Positions 18,226 to 28,431 of a DNA stretch of 64,000 nucleotides are shown one piece after another. Source of the stretch: Halorussus aquaticus (GTDB lineage: Archaea; Halobacteriota; Halobacteria; Halobacteriales; Haladaptataceae); contig NZ_CP100400.1 in NCBI RefSeq assembly GCF_024218795.1, forward strand, positions 3,162,001 to 3,226,000. Reading direction: 5' to 3'. Below the pieces are notes generated by a model. That model saw nothing but the letters and a program-made list of their open reading frames with translations, was not told where the DNA came from and did no database searches. The position numbers were made by a program, and so were the translations under genes. How positions within the stretch are numbered: position 1 is the first letter of the stretch; every line of letters starts with the position of its first letter.

Positions 18226-18696
18226 TTATCGGGTCACGTCGAACGAGCGGTCGTGCGTCGTCGGTTCGTCGCCGAGAGTCTCTCGGTCTCCGGACGACTC
18301 CTCCGCGTCGATTTCACCCGGCGCGGAGACGAGTCGTTCGAGTCGATGCTCGAACTCCTCCTCGGTAATCTCACCTTCCGCGTATCGCCGCTTCAGGACC
18401 GTAACCGGGTCGTCTTCCGCCGTAGACCCTCGGGAGCCAGTCGCGGAGTGTCTCGGTGCGAACAGAACTGTCGGAACTGCTGCCGCCGACAGTAGCGTGA
18501 GCACCGTACCGACACCGACCAGCAGGTTCGGTAGCGTACCAGTCCACCGACTCGAAATCAGCAACACGGTGTAGTAGAACAGGACGACCGAGGCGACCGC
18601 CGCTCCGCCGGACAGCAGTAACCGCCACCGACGGCTATCGGGAGTCAACGCGGCGAGGACCTCGGCGGTGCGCGTCGCGTCTCGGGACTCGACCAT
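18226..18696 (-). CDS. SHOCT-domain membrane protein
   Basis: 156 aa. There are two transmembrane helices (about residues 30-50 and 60-80). A C-terminal SHOCT motif follows, DPVTVLKRRYAEGEITEEEF, the short helical element often found at the end of membrane proteins and thought to mediate oligomerisation. The ATG at 18694-18696 is preferred over an upstream TTG because a TATA-like TAAAAATAC at 18721-18729 predicts a transcript start almost exactly there. Function unknown. Confidence 0.75.
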   Translation of the reverse strand: MVESRDATRTAEVLAALTPDSRRWRLLLSGGAAVASVVLFYYTVLLISSRWTGTLPNLLVGVGTVLTLLSAAAVPTVLFAPRHSATGSRGSTAEDDPVTVLKRRYAEGEITEEEFEHRLERLVSAPGEIDAEESSGDRETLGDEPTTHDRSFDVTR

Positions 18697-18862
18697 ACGA
18701 CCGTCGTTGTCCAAGAGATGTAAAAATACTTTCCGTTACCCTCTTCTGGGTCTCCGTCGGGCCGTTTCCGCGTCTCACGCGTTCCTCGCTCTTCGACGTC
18801 CTCGTCCGTCCCACGTACCCGGAGACCAAACTACTAACTCGACTCCACGACTCGAATCGCTC

Positions 18863-20176
18863 ATGGACGCCGACTTCGAACGCGGGGCGGAGTACGCCGC
18901 TCGGCGGGACGAGACCGACCCGCTGGCCCACCTCGCCGACCGATTCTACGACCCCGAAGACGAGTGGTACGTGGACGGCAACTCGCTCGGCCTGCTGTCG
19001 GAGGACGCCGAGGAGGCGCTCGACCGGGCGGTCTCGGAGTGGCGGGACCTCGCCATCCGCGGGTGGACCGACGCCGACCCGCCGTGGTTCCACTACGGCG
19101 AGCGGTTGGGCGACCGACTCGCGCCCCTCGTCGGCGCGACCCCCGAGGAGGTCGTCGTCGCCAACTCCACGACGGTCAACATCCACACGCTAATCGGCAC
19201 CTTCTACGACCGGGCCGAGGGGTCGAACATCGTCGTGGACGAACTCGACTTCCCGACCGACCACTACGCCGTCCGCGCCCAACTCCGCCAGCGCGGGGCC
19301 GACCCCGACGAGGCCCTGACCGTGGTCGAGAGTCGCGACGGCCGGACCATCGAGACCGAGGACGTCGTCGCGGCGATGGACGACGACACCGCCATCGTCT
19401 TCCTTCCGTCCGTCCTCTACCGGAGCGGCCAGTTGCTCGATGTGGAGCGAATCACGGCGGCGGCCCACGACCGGGACATTCTCGCGGGGTTCGACCTCGC
19501 CCACTCGGTCGGCGCGGTGCCCCACGACCTCTCGGCCGTCGGCGTGGACTTCGCGGTGTGGTGCAGTTACAAGTACCTCAACGCCGGGCCGGGAGCCATC
19601 GCGGGTCTCTACGTCAACGAGCGCCACTTCGGCGAGACGCCCGCGTTGGCCGGGTGGTGGGGCCACGAGAAGGAAACCCAGTTCGAGATGAATCCCACCT
19701 ACACCCCGGCGGCGGACGCGGGAGCCTATCAAATCGGGACCGTTCCGGTTCTCTCGGCCGCCCCGCTCGCGGGGTCGCTCGACGTCTTCGCGGACGCCGG
19801 TGACGCGACCGACGACACCGACGCACTCCTCGAAACCGGTATCGAGGCGGTCCGCGAGAAGTCCCTGCGACTCACCGAGTACCTGATATTCCTCGTCGAC
19901 GAGCGCCTGCCGGACTGCGAGGTGGGGACGCCCCGCGACGCCGAGCGCCGGGGCGGCCACGTCGCGGTCGAGCATCCCGAGGCCTACCGCGTGAGCGAAG
20001 CCCTCAAAGAGCGCGGCGTGGTCGTTGACTTCCGACCGCCGAACGTGGTCCGAATCTGCCCCTCGCCGCTGTACACCGGCTACGAAGACGTCTGGCAAGT
20101 CGTCGAGCAGTTGCGGCAGGTCGTCGAGAACGAGGAGTACGAGCGGTTCGAGGAGCGCGGCGGCGGCGTGACGTAG
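18863..20176 (+). CDS. kynU: Kynureninase
   Basis: Fold type I PLP enzyme that cleaves kynurenine (or 3-hydroxykynurenine) to anthranilate (or 3-hydroxyanthranilate) and alanine. The 437-aa product has family blocks YVDGNSLGLL, HYGERLGDRLAPLVGA, NSTTVNIH, VLYRSGQLLD and GFDLAHSVGAVPHDL. The PLP lysine is Lys237 in CSYKYLNAGPG. The ATG at 18863 matches the family N-terminus. No other kynurenine-pathway gene is in the window, so its link to tryptophan catabolism or another route is open. Confidence 0.9.
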   Translation: MDADFERGAEYAARRDETDPLAHLADRFYDPEDEWYVDGNSLGLLSEDAEEALDRAVSEWRDLAIRGWTDADPPWFHYGERLGDRLAPLVGATPEEVVVANSTTVNIHTLIGTFYDRAEGSNIVVDELDFPTDHYAVRAQLRQRGADPDEALTVVESRDGRTIETEDVVAAMDDDTAIVFLPSVLYRSGQLLDVERITAAAHDRDILAGFDLAHSVGAVPHDLSAVGVDFAVWCSYKYLNAGPGAIAGLYVNERHFGETPALAGWWGHEKETQFEMNPTYTPAADAGAYQIGTVPVLSAAPLAGSLDVFADAGDATDDTDALLETGIEAVREKSLRLTEYLIFLVDERLPDCEVGTPRDAERRGGHVAVEHPEAYRVSEALKERGVVVDFRPPNVVRICPSPLYTGYEDVWQVVEQLRQVVENEEYERFEERGGGVT

Positions 20177-20205
20177 CGGTTCCGTTCCGCGTAGCTCCGG
20201 CCCGG

Positions 20206-20676
20206 TTACGCGGGGACCCACGTAGTGACCGTCGCGTTCGGACTCGTCGTCCCCGGCGGACAGACGAATGTCGCCTCGCCGCGCCCGCCTGCGGGGACGT
20301 ACGAGAGCGACGTCGATGGCTGAGGCTGGTCGCACCCCACCTCGACCGTGGCCGAAATCAGTCCCGTGTCGCCCCGGTTCACCAATTTCGCCCGCACCAG
20401 CACGCTCCCGTTCGAGAGCGTCTCCGTCCCCACGACGTGCGCCTCCGGGGGGACGTTGCTCGGCGGTTGAACGGCGTGCCACGCGACGTAGCCGAACACC
20501 AGCACCGTGACCAAGACGCTGAATCCGGTCAGTACCTTCTCGGCGGTCGAGGGGGCCGGTCGCTGCTCGTCGCTGCCCTGTTCTCCGCCACTCTGCTCTC
20601 CGTTGCCCCCTTCTCCGCCACTCTGTTTTCCGTCACCTCGTCGCTCGTCGGTGCAGTCCGTTCCGTCCTCGCTCAT
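20206..20676 (-). CDS. TIGR02588-family protein, membrane-anchored partner of TIGR02587
   Basis: 156 aa: a low-complexity Gly/Glu/Ser/Gln N-terminus, one transmembrane helix (VLTGFSVLVTVLVFGYVAW) and a C-terminal beta-rich domain that reads like an Ig/CARDB-type fold outside the membrane. The low-complexity part contains an in-frame near-duplication (20580-20608 and 20610-20638). It overlaps the upstream TIGR02587 gene by four bases (start inside that gene's stop), so the two are translationally coupled. The function of the pair is not known. Confidence 0.78.
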   Translation of the reverse strand: MSEDGTDCTDERRGDGKQSGGEGGNGEQSGGEQGSDEQRPAPSTAEKVLTGFSVLVTVLVFGYVAWHAVQPPSNVPPEAHVVGTETLSNGSVLVRAKLVNRGDTGLISATVEVGCDQPQPSTSLSYVPAGGRGEATFVCPPGTTSPNATVTTWVPA

Positions 20677-21518
20677 TGTATCACTACCTCCGCGGCGCTG
20701 GCGCCGATGGACGAGACGAACGAGACGACGACGATCAACTGGACCATCACGGACAGCGGCGCGTCCCTGAAGTGGCCGAACGCGGCGAGCAGGCCGGTGC
20801 CGACCACCAGCGAGACGGCGTAGACGAGGAACGCCTGCCCGACCTGCCAGACCTTCGTGCGTTGCTGGAGGCGGTTCCTCTCGCCTTGGAGTCCGAGTTC
20901 GTAGAGCATGAGGTACGAGACGAGAAGCGACAGCAGGACGAGCACCGCGGCGTGTTCCCACTCCATGTACGCGGCGATCAGTTCTATCTCCTGAGTCGGC
21001 GAGATGCCGCCAGCGATGAACACCGCGCCGATGCTGTAAATCGCGACCGTCGTGGTCACCGACCGCCTCGTCGCGCGTTCGTCGCCCTGCAGTACCTCGT
21101 TGGCGAGTGCGGCCCCGAACCCGAGCGGAACGACCTCGACGAGTCCGAGGCGAGCGATCACGATCAAGGAGTCGCCGAGTTCGACGACACCGAAGACGAA
21201 CAAGACGATGTACGCGGCGGTGAAACTCTGGAGGACGAGTTCGGCGAAGTCGGTCACGGTCCTCCGAATCGCCTCCTTCGCACCCTCGCCGCCCGTCGCG
21301 TCGGTCCTCCGGAAGCTGACTTTCCGCGTGATGGCGAGGACCACCCCGAGTCCGACGACCGCGTAGACGAGCAGGTGGGTCGTCGGGAGAACCCATCCCC
21401 ACCACCACGTCTCCATCGTGTACATGAACGTGGTGCCGACGACCAACAACGCCCCGACGATGGCCCGACCCTGCTCGCGCAGTTCGTCCGCGGGACGCTG
21501 CGTCCCTCTCTTACTCAT
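20673..21518 (-). CDS. TIGR02587-family integral membrane protein
   Basis: 281 aa with about 7-8 hydrophobic segments and little soluble sequence. Typical parts are the TWWWGWVLPTTHLL segment near the N-terminus, an amphipathic middle, and LVEVVPLGFGAALANEVL, where a conserved Glu and Pro lie in the membrane. It is followed by the TIGR02588 protein with a 4-bp overlap, the standard gene order for these two families across bacteria and archaea. No biochemical role is established; transport or membrane maintenance are only guesses. Confidence 0.82.
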   Translation of the reverse strand: MSKRGTQRPADELREQGRAIVGALLVVGTTFMYTMETWWWGWVLPTTHLLVYAVVGLGVVLAITRKVSFRRTDATGGEGAKEAIRRTVTDFAELVLQSFTAAYIVLFVFGVVELGDSLIVIARLGLVEVVPLGFGAALANEVLQGDERATRRSVTTTVAIYSIGAVFIAGGISPTQEIELIAAYMEWEHAAVLVLLSLLVSYLMLYELGLQGERNRLQQRTKVWQVGQAFLVYAVSLVVGTGLLAAFGHFRDAPLSVMVQLIVVVSFVSSIGASAAEVVIQ

Positions 21519-21571
21519 CGCCAGTTACTGTCACTGCGAAGGGGGTTCAACGCACCGGCCGACTCACCGCC

Positions 21572-22129
21572 TCAGACCAGCACTTGCACCACGACGAACA
21601 GCACCACCACGCCGAGCACGTCACAGACGTTGGTCACGACCGGAATCACCACGTCGTCGGGGTCGAGTTTGAACCGGTAGGCGGCGTAGGTCGCGACCAG
21701 CGTCACGACGACGGCGAGGACGGCCAGCGAGAGTCCCGAAATCAGCGAGACGGCGACCACGGTCCCCACGAACAACTGCGCGCCGCCGGTGACGAACGCC
21801 AGCGCCCACCCACCCACGCCGACCACCGGGAAGACGGTCGCCGCGAGCGCGACAGTCGCCACCGCGTTGCCCGCGAGTTCGTCGTCGCCGGGGTCGAACG
21901 ACAGCGTCCCGAGGTGGAACGCCGTCGAGAGGCGCGCCGCGAGGATGCTCCCGAGGTTGCCCGCTGTGCCTATCATCGCCGGAACGAGGACGAGCAGTGA
22001 CGGGTACCGCAGGAGTTGGCCCTCGAACGTGTCGAGGACGAGTCCGCTCCCCACTTCGACGACCGCCAGCACCACGAGCAGCGGGAGCATCGCGCGGGTG
22101 ATGCCCCGGACCGACCACGTCGCCCGCAT
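21572..22129 (-). CDS. MgtE-type divalent cation transporter half, second gene
   Basis: 185 aa, essentially only the MgtE/SLC41 transmembrane domain of about five helices, without the cytoplasmic N and CBS domains that regulate bacterial MgtE. Hallmarks are LLVLVPAMIGTAGNLGSILAAR and, near the end, LDPDDVVIPVVTNVCDVLG, with the acidic residues expected to line the pore. It begins immediately after the stop of a homologous gene on the same strand, so the two probably form a heterodimer for Mg2+ or another divalent ion. Confidence 0.83.
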   Translation of the reverse strand: MRATWSVRGITRAMLPLLVVLAVVEVGSGLVLDTFEGQLLRYPSLLVLVPAMIGTAGNLGSILAARLSTAFHLGTLSFDPGDDELAGNAVATVALAATVFPVVGVGGWALAFVTGGAQLFVGTVVAVSLISGLSLAVLAVVVTLVATYAAYRFKLDPDDVVIPVVTNVCDVLGVVVLFVVVQVLV

Positions 22130-22708
22130 CTATCCGCCTCCGAGCGCGAGTACCAGTCGGACCGCCGCCAGCAGCGCGGCCATTCCGAACACGTCGCCGG
22201 TGGTCGTGACCACCGGTCCCACGAGGGTATCGGGGTTGAGACCGCGTCGGTACCCGGCGAACACGGCCGCGACGACGACGATAGTCAGCGCGATACCGGA
22301 CAGCACGCCCGCGACGAACGCCACGCCCGCGAGCGTGGCGAGCGACGCGCTCGGCCGGGATAACGCGACGAGGACGGCGTAGGTGACTACCGACGCGAAC
22401 ACGCTGATGACGACGCCGTTCAGCATCGCGGCCGACACCGCGGTGTACACCCGTCGGTCGTCGGGCACGGGGTTCGCGTCGATGAGTCCCTGATGGAGTG
22501 CGGTCGAGAGCTTCGCGCCCATCGCGCCGTACACGTTGCCGCGGGTCGCCAGCAGCGCGGGCACGAGAACCAGTAGCCCCGACACTTCCCGGAGGTCGCC
22601 CCGCATCCCACCCAGTACGAGTCCCGCGAACAGGCCGCCGACCGCACTGACCGCCAGTACGGGGAGGGCTTCGCGGTACGCCCGTTCGGCCACGTCGCGG
22701 ACTGCCAT
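22130..22708 (-). CDS. MgtE-type divalent cation transporter half, first gene
   Basis: 192 aa, paralogous to the following gene. The matching motifs are LLVLVPALLATRGNVYGAMGAK and LNPDTLVGPVVTTTGDVFG. This half ends exactly where the next begins (no intergenic base). The protein lacks regulatory domains. The duplicated single-domain arrangement replaces the homodimer used by bacterial MgtE. The ATG at 22706-22708 is the first in frame. Confidence 0.83.
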   Translation of the reverse strand: MAVRDVAERAYREALPVLAVSAVGGLFAGLVLGGMRGDLREVSGLLVLVPALLATRGNVYGAMGAKLSTALHQGLIDANPVPDDRRVYTAVSAAMLNGVVISVFASVVTYAVLVALSRPSASLATLAGVAFVAGVLSGIALTIVVVAAVFAGYRRGLNPDTLVGPVVTTTGDVFGMAALLAAVRLVLALGGG

Positions 22709-22775
22709 CTACCGGTACCTCACGTCCCCCGGTCAAAAAAGCGGCGTGTCGGTCCCTCGGGCACGAGAGAACTTC

Positions 22776-23756
22776 TCAGTCGAGTTTCTGATAACGCCGC
22801 AGGAGGTACGCGCCCGCTCCGAGAATCGACGTGAAGAACACAGCGACTGCCCACAGCTCCTCCTTGGGTTCCCAGTCGCTCGCGTCTTCGACGTATTCGG
22901 CGTCGAAGTAGACTGCGAGCGGTGTGAAACACCAACTGTAACCGAATATCGCCACCGAAACGATCTCCGAGACGGGATTGATGGTGAGTGCGAGGGGCAA
23001 TGCCGCTACCGACGTGAGCAGTGCCTTGTACCAGACGCCGGACCTCTCGCCGGACGTGATCCCAGAGAGTCGAACGTGACGCTCTACGAGGTACGCGAGG
23101 CCGACTGCGACGTTGGCGATCGGAATCATTCCACCGATGATCCAAGGGTTCGGTGTCGGCGACCAACTGGTTCCGTCTTTGACTTGCTCGGCGTCGAGGT
23201 AGATACCTACTGGAATCGCCCCTATTGTAATGATAAGGAGGATTTCCGACAGACTGTGGAATGCATCGTCGAGCAACAGACCAACGGCCCCCACGGCGAT
23301 AGCGACCGCAAGCAGGTTTCGGGTCTTGTCGAGCGAGCCGTCGCCGCTGGCTATCTCCGTACCTCGGAGCGCCGCGGTCTTCTCGGCGTCGATGCCGTGC
23401 CACCCGTCCTCGGAGTCGAGCGCGACCCGGTCGCCGTAGACGTTGGCGAACTCGTCGCGTCCCCGGCCGAGCGCGTCCAACAACTGTTCGACGTGATCGC
23501 TCTCCTCGCCCTCGCCCGGCCACTCCAGATACGTCGCGACCGTCTCCCCGTCCGGCGTCTCCACGTTGAGTTGGAGCGCCTGCCGGGTCCGAATCGCCAC
23601 GGGGTAGTCGTCGGGGACCTCGCTCGCGGGAATCTTCGCCGCCTCGGAGACGTTGCCCTCCTCGTAGGTCTTCGAGGCCCGTCGCCCGGCGCTGAGTTCC
23701 CGTTCGAGTTCGAGGAACTCGTCCACCTGCGCGTCCGGGTCGCGGTGTTCGCTCAT
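22776..23756 (-). CDS. Conserved haloarchaeal protein with soluble N-domain and membrane C-domain
   Basis: 326 aa. The first about 135 residues are acidic and soluble. The rest has about six hydrophobic segments. Two similar units, IGIYLDAEQVKDGTSW-like and VYFDAEYVEDASDWEP-like, suggest an internal duplication in the membrane part. I do not recognise a named family. Base composition of the 3' two thirds (about 22790-23350) is less GC-rich than the start of the gene, which may mark a recombined or acquired C-terminal region. Confidence 0.7.
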   Translation of the reverse strand: MSEHRDPDAQVDEFLELERELSAGRRASKTYEEGNVSEAAKIPASEVPDDYPVAIRTRQALQLNVETPDGETVATYLEWPGEGEESDHVEQLLDALGRGRDEFANVYGDRVALDSEDGWHGIDAEKTAALRGTEIASGDGSLDKTRNLLAVAIAVGAVGLLLDDAFHSLSEILLIITIGAIPVGIYLDAEQVKDGTSWSPTPNPWIIGGMIPIANVAVGLAYLVERHVRLSGITSGERSGVWYKALLTSVAALPLALTINPVSEIVSVAIFGYSWCFTPLAVYFDAEYVEDASDWEPKEELWAVAVFFTSILGAGAYLLRRYQKLD

Positions 23757-23874
23757 ACCTCACGCCTTACAAGTAAGCGAAGTTAATTGTGCGGGTTCCC
23801 GGACACGACCGCGGTCGCGGCGAACGATTCGGTCTGCGGAAAATAGCGGTGCGGCCGAGAGGCGGTCTGGCGGT

Positions 23875-25275
23875 TCAGTCGCCGAACGGACCCATCCCGC
23901 CCATGCCGCCGCCACCGCCGCCTCCGCCGCCCTGCATCTTCTTCATCATGCGCTCCATGTTCCCTTGGCCCATTCCTTGGAACTGCTTGAGGGTCTGGGA
24001 CATCATCTTGTGCTGTTCGAGGAGTTCGCGCACGCGCTCCTCGTCCTTCCCGCTCCCCTTCGCGATGCGCTCGACCTGACTCGCGCCGATGGCGCGGGGG
24101 TTCTCCAGTTCCGCCTCGGTCATCGAGTCCATGATGACCTCGAACGACCGCATCCGGTCTTGGGTCACGTCCATGGCGTCGTCCGGGAGTTCGTCCATCA
24201 GACCCCCGCCACCGCCCATCCCGGGAATCATGTCCATCACTTGGTCGAGCGGTCCCATGTTGTTCATCGCCTGCATCTGGCGGCGCATGTCCTTCAGGGT
24301 GAACTCGCCCTTCAGCATGTCTTCGGGGTCCCAGTCTTCCTCCTCCTCCTGGGTCTCCTCCATCGCGCGCTCGACGCGCTCGGTGAGTTGCTTCAGGTCG
24401 CCCATCCCGAGCAGGCGCGAGATGAACCCGGACGGCTCGAAGCGCTCGATGTTCTTGACCTCCTCGCCGGTGCCGAGGAAGGCGATGGACGAGTCGGTCT
24501 CGTTGACCGCGGTCAGCGCACCGCCACCCTTCGCGGTCCCGTCGAGCTTCGTGACGATGACGCCCTCGATACCGATGGAGTCGTCGAACTGGCTGGCCTG
24601 ATCTTTCGCGCCCTGCCCGATGGCGGCGTCGAGGACGAGCAGGTTCCGGTCGGGGTCCACCGCGCGCTCGATGTCCTCTATCTCGTCGATGAGGTCGTCT
24701 TCGAGCGCGTGGCGACCCGCGGTGTCCACGATGTGAACGTCGGCGTCGCTCGTGGCTTCGAGTCCGTCGCGGGCGATTTTGACCGGGTCCTCCTCGTCGG
24801 GGTCGCCGTAGAAGTCCACTTCGGCGCGCCCGGCCATCTCCTTGGCTTGGTCGTACGCGCCGGGCCGGAAGGTGTCGGTCTGGACGATAGCGGGCCGAAG
24901 CCCCTTCTTCGAGAACCACCACGCCATCTTGGCCGCGGTGGTCGTCTTCCCCGACCCCTGTAGACCGGCGAGCAGGATGGTCTGCTCTTCGAGCGGAATC
25001 TCGGTGCTGTCGCCCACGAGCGCCACCATCTCTTCGTAGACGATGCTGAGGACGTGGTCGCGCGCCGAGGTTCCGGCGGGCGACTCTTCCTCCAGCGCGC
25101 GTTCCTTGATGGAGTCCGACAGCTCCATCACGAGGCTGACTTCGACGTCGGCCTGCAGGAGCGACCGCTGAATCTCCTTGACGATCTCCTCTACGTCCTC
25201 CTCGGTCACGCGGGACTGCCCGCTGAGTTTGCCGAGGGAGTCGCGGAGGGAGTTTCCGAGGTCGTCGAGTACCAT
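23875..25275 (-). CDS. srp54: Signal recognition particle GTPase SRP54
   Basis: 466-aa SRP54/Ffh. The N domain is helical, and the G domain has Walker [10 protein letters not shown] (about 104-112), [23 protein letters not shown] and the closing loop. The Met-rich M domain binds 7S RNA and signal sequences. The tail is Gly-rich with a run of nine Gly codons before MGGMGPFGD. It delivers nascent membrane and secreted proteins to the FtsY receptor encoded nearby. The start is the ATG at 25273-25275. No 7S RNA gene was recognised in the window. Confidence 0.96.
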   Translation of the reverse strand: MVLDDLGNSLRDSLGKLSGQSRVTEEDVEEIVKEIQRSLLQADVEVSLVMELSDSIKERALEEESPAGTSARDHVLSIVYEEMVALVGDSTEIPLEEQTILLAGLQGSGKTTTAAKMAWWFSKKGLRPAIVQTDTFRPGAYDQAKEMAGRAEVDFYGDPDEEDPVKIARDGLEATSDADVHIVDTAGRHALEDDLIDEIEDIERAVDPDRNLLVLDAAIGQGAKDQASQFDDSIGIEGVIVTKLDGTAKGGGALTAVNETDSSIAFLGTGEEVKNIERFEPSGFISRLLGMGDLKQLTERVERAMEETQEEEEDWDPEDMLKGEFTLKDMRRQMQAMNNMGPLDQVMDMIPGMGGGGGLMDELPDDAMDVTQDRMRSFEVIMDSMTEAELENPRAIGASQVERIAKGSGKDEERVRELLEQHKMMSQTLKQFQGMGQGNMERMMKKMQGGGGGGGGGMGGMGPFGD

Positions 25276-25433
25276 TGTTACCGTAGATAGACCGCGTGGG
25301 CGTTAAAGGCTTTTTCTAGCCCTCGAAGCCGACCCCTCGACTCTCGTCGTGGACCCTCGGTCATTCGCTTCGACCGGTGGCCGATAGAATTATGTCCCGA
25401 CCCTCGAAATCTGCTCCCGCATACCTTCAATGC

Positions 25434-25709
25434 ATGGCACGCGATTTAACAAAGGCACACGACAGCTCGGCCGGACCGAACGTCGAGTCTCCCGACGCGA
25501 GCGGTGACTCCCGCCGACGGACGGCCGGCGGCCTCGCCGGTGAACTGGCGAGCGACGCGTACAACATCGTCGCCGCCTTGGGATTCCTCTCGCTGGCGTA
25601 CTGGCTCCTGTTCCGCAACCTCCCCGTAGAACTGTTCACGCTCGGTCTGGTGGCGACGGTACTCGTCGCCGTGAACGCGGTGGTAGCCGTGCGTCGCCGG
25701 GACGACTGA
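25434..25709 (+). CDS. Small two-helix membrane protein, 91 aa
   Basis: Begins MARDLTKAHDSS with a polar, Ser/Asp/Arg-rich N-terminus, then two hydrophobic helices (about residues 45-60 and 65-85) and a basic end RRRDD. It lies on the opposite strand between srp54 and ftsY, which are otherwise close neighbours, so it interrupts that pair. The ATG at 25434 is chosen over an upstream in-frame ATG because the latter overlaps a TATA-like AATTATG. Function unknown. Confidence 0.6.
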   Translation: MARDLTKAHDSSAGPNVESPDASGDSRRRTAGGLAGELASDAYNIVAALGFLSLAYWLLFRNLPVELFTLGLVATVLVAVNAVVAVRRRDD

Positions 25710-25729
25710 AAAACTGCGTCGGCCCCGAA

Positions 25730-26848
<1,119 letters not shown>

Positions 26849-26854
26849 CGCCGA

Positions 26855-27322
26855 TTACTCGTCCTCGTCTTCCTGCTGGCCCTGCATCTGCTGCATCTGC
26901 TGCTGCATCTGCTGTTGCTGGAGTTGCTGGGCCTTCTGCTCCAGTTCCGCGCTCTCTTCCTCGATTTGACTGACCTCGTCCTCGAACTCCGAGATACGCT
27001 CGTCGAGGGCGTCCTGCTTGTTTTCGAGGGTCTCGACCGCGTCCTCTTCCTCGCGTTCGGCCGCGAAGCCGCCGCCCAGTTCCACGACGATCTCGTCGAG
27101 GTCCTGCACTTCCGCGTGAACGTGTGCGCCGCCGCCGAGGGGGACCTGCACGACCGACCCGGTGTCGAGCGCGTCGATGGTCTCGATGGCCTCGTCGATG
27201 TCGTCCTTCTCCTCGCGGAGGTCCTCGATTTCGGCCTCGATCTCCTCTTGCTGCTCTTCGAGTTCCTGCAGCTGCTGGGAGAGTTCCTGCAGTTCGGGGT
27301 TGCCGCCGCCGCCGCCCATCAT
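26855..27322 (-). CDS. pfdA: Prefoldin alpha subunit
   Basis: 155-aa coiled-coil chaperone subunit that holds unfolded proteins for the thermosome. The N-terminal helix from NPELQELSQQLQELEEQ, the central hairpin VQVPLGGGAHVHAEVQD, and a C-terminal coiled coil are typical. The C-terminus is unusually rich in Gln and Met (QQQQMQQQMQQMQGQQ) followed by acidic residues. The start overlaps the stop of rpl18a by four bases. Confidence 0.93.
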   Translation of the reverse strand: MMGGGGGNPELQELSQQLQELEEQQEEIEAEIEDLREEKDDIDEAIETIDALDTGSVVQVPLGGGAHVHAEVQDLDEIVVELGGGFAAEREEEDAVETLENKQDALDERISEFEDEVSQIEEESAELEQKAQQLQQQQMQQQMQQMQGQQEDEDE

Positions 27323-27495
27323 TGTGCCTCGACCTCCTCGACCTCGACCTGCGTCCGCTTCAGACCGTGGCGACCGCCGAAGTTGGCGTAGGTGTGCTCC
27401 TCGGCGACGTCCTCGTTCGTGGCGTCGACGCTCGTTTCGAACTCCTGCCAGCCGTCTCTGGCTTGGAACTTACCGCGAACAGTAAACTCACTCAT
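27319..27495 (-). CDS. rpl18a: 50S ribosomal protein L18Ae (LX)
   Basis: 58-aa small ribosomal protein found in archaea and related to eukaryotic L18a. It begins MSEFTVRGKFQARDGWQ, followed by the short ENVAEE-like and GGRHGLKR blocks that contact rRNA. The ATG at 27493-27495 is the family start; the open frame upstream was rejected. It is the first gene of the rpl18a-pfdA-ftsY cluster. Confidence 0.93.
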   Translation of the reverse strand: MSEFTVRGKFQARDGWQEFETSVDATNEDVAEEHTYANFGGRHGLKRTQVEVEEVEAQ

Positions 27496-27671
27496 GGACG
27501 TATCTGGGATACGCGGAGGGAAGAATCTTCCTACTCGGGGACAGCCGACCCGAAGCCGGTCCGGGAGTTTCGCGACGCTCGGGCGGGCGTCGGTGAGCGA
27601 GGCGGCCTCCATCGTTCGGACTCGCCCTCGGCCGGACGGTCGCTCCCCCGCTCACCCTGTCGTTCGGTCGC

Positions 27672-28094
27672 TCACTTCCCTTCGAGTTCGTCGAACAGGT
27701 CCGCGACGCGCTCCTCGATTTCGTCGCGAATCGCCCGCACCGCGTCGAGGTCCCGCCCGTCCGGGTCGTCGAGTCCCCAGTCGCGGTTCTCGCCCGACCA
27801 CGTCGCGGGACACACGTCCTTCGCCGAACAGCCCATCGTGACGACGTAGTCGCACTCCTGCAACTCCTCGGGAGTCACTTCCCGCGGCGTCCGGTCGGCG
27901 AGGTCGATTCCGCGCTCGCGCATGACCTCGACCACTTCCTCGTGGACGTGGTCTGCCGGGTCGGTGCCGCCGGTGACGATTGCCACGTCCTCGGCCCCGC
28001 GCTCTTCTCGCTCGCGCTCGGCGAACGCCGTCGCCATCTGGCTCCGCCCCGCATTCTGTACACAGACGAAGGCGACTCGGGTCTCGTCGCTCAT
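27672..28094 (-). CDS. arsC: Low-molecular-weight phosphatase-like arsenate reductase
   Basis: 140 aa of the LMW protein tyrosine phosphatase fold. The phosphate-binding loop is C11-VQNAGR-S (CX5R), followed by MATAFAER. Later Cys residues in MGCSAKDVCP sit where thioredoxin-type arsenate reductases keep their relay cysteines, and DWGLDDPDG supplies the catalytic Asp. It likely reduces arsenate to arsenite, or acts as a phosphatase; no ars transporter gene is adjacent. A 36-codon frame upstream overlaps its start by four bases. Confidence 0.85.
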   Translation of the reverse strand: MSDETRVAFVCVQNAGRSQMATAFAEREREERGAEDVAIVTGGTDPADHVHEEVVEVMRERGIDLADRTPREVTPEELQECDYVVTMGCSAKDVCPATWSGENRDWGLDDPDGRDLDAVRAIRDEIEERVADLFDELEGK

Positions 28095-28201
28095 CGCTCC
28101 GCCTCCGCGGTCGTCATCTGGAATCGAGCGTCCACCTCGCTCTCACGGTTGTCCTCACTCTCTTGGGAAAAGCGTCGCCGGAGACGGTCGGCTTTGGTCA
28201 T
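28091..28201 (-). CDS. Possible 36-aa charged peptide coupled to arsC
   Basis: A short frame starts at the ATG at 28199-28201 (MTKADRLRRRFS), is very rich in Arg, Glu and Asp, and ends in a TGA that overlaps the arsC ATG (ATGA). A TATA-like GTTATCTG about 28 bp upstream fits a leaderless start, so it may be the first gene of the arsC transcript. I recognise no family. The rest of the gap, 28202-28431, shows no gene. Confidence 0.4.
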   Translation of the reverse strand: MTKADRLRRRFSQESEDNRESEVDARFQMTTAEAER

Positions 28202-28431
28202 CGTTCGACCGATTGAGCGAGCATTCAGATAACTGTTCCGCGTCCGTACTCGGTCCGTTTCACCGTCGGCACGTCACACGCTCGGTGAACTCGCGCCATC
28301 GCCGAACTCACACCGAGAGCGGACTCACTGTCGATTCAGAGACCGGCGACTCGTGTCGAAAACGTAGCGGCTTCCCAGAAACACGGAACCACTCCGGTCC
28401 GCGAGACCGCCGACCGGACCGGCCGGAACGA

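Noticed and set aside
23900-23960. CCGCC run as a repeat or structural element
   Set aside because: It encodes the Gly-rich tail of SRP54, in frame and family-typical.
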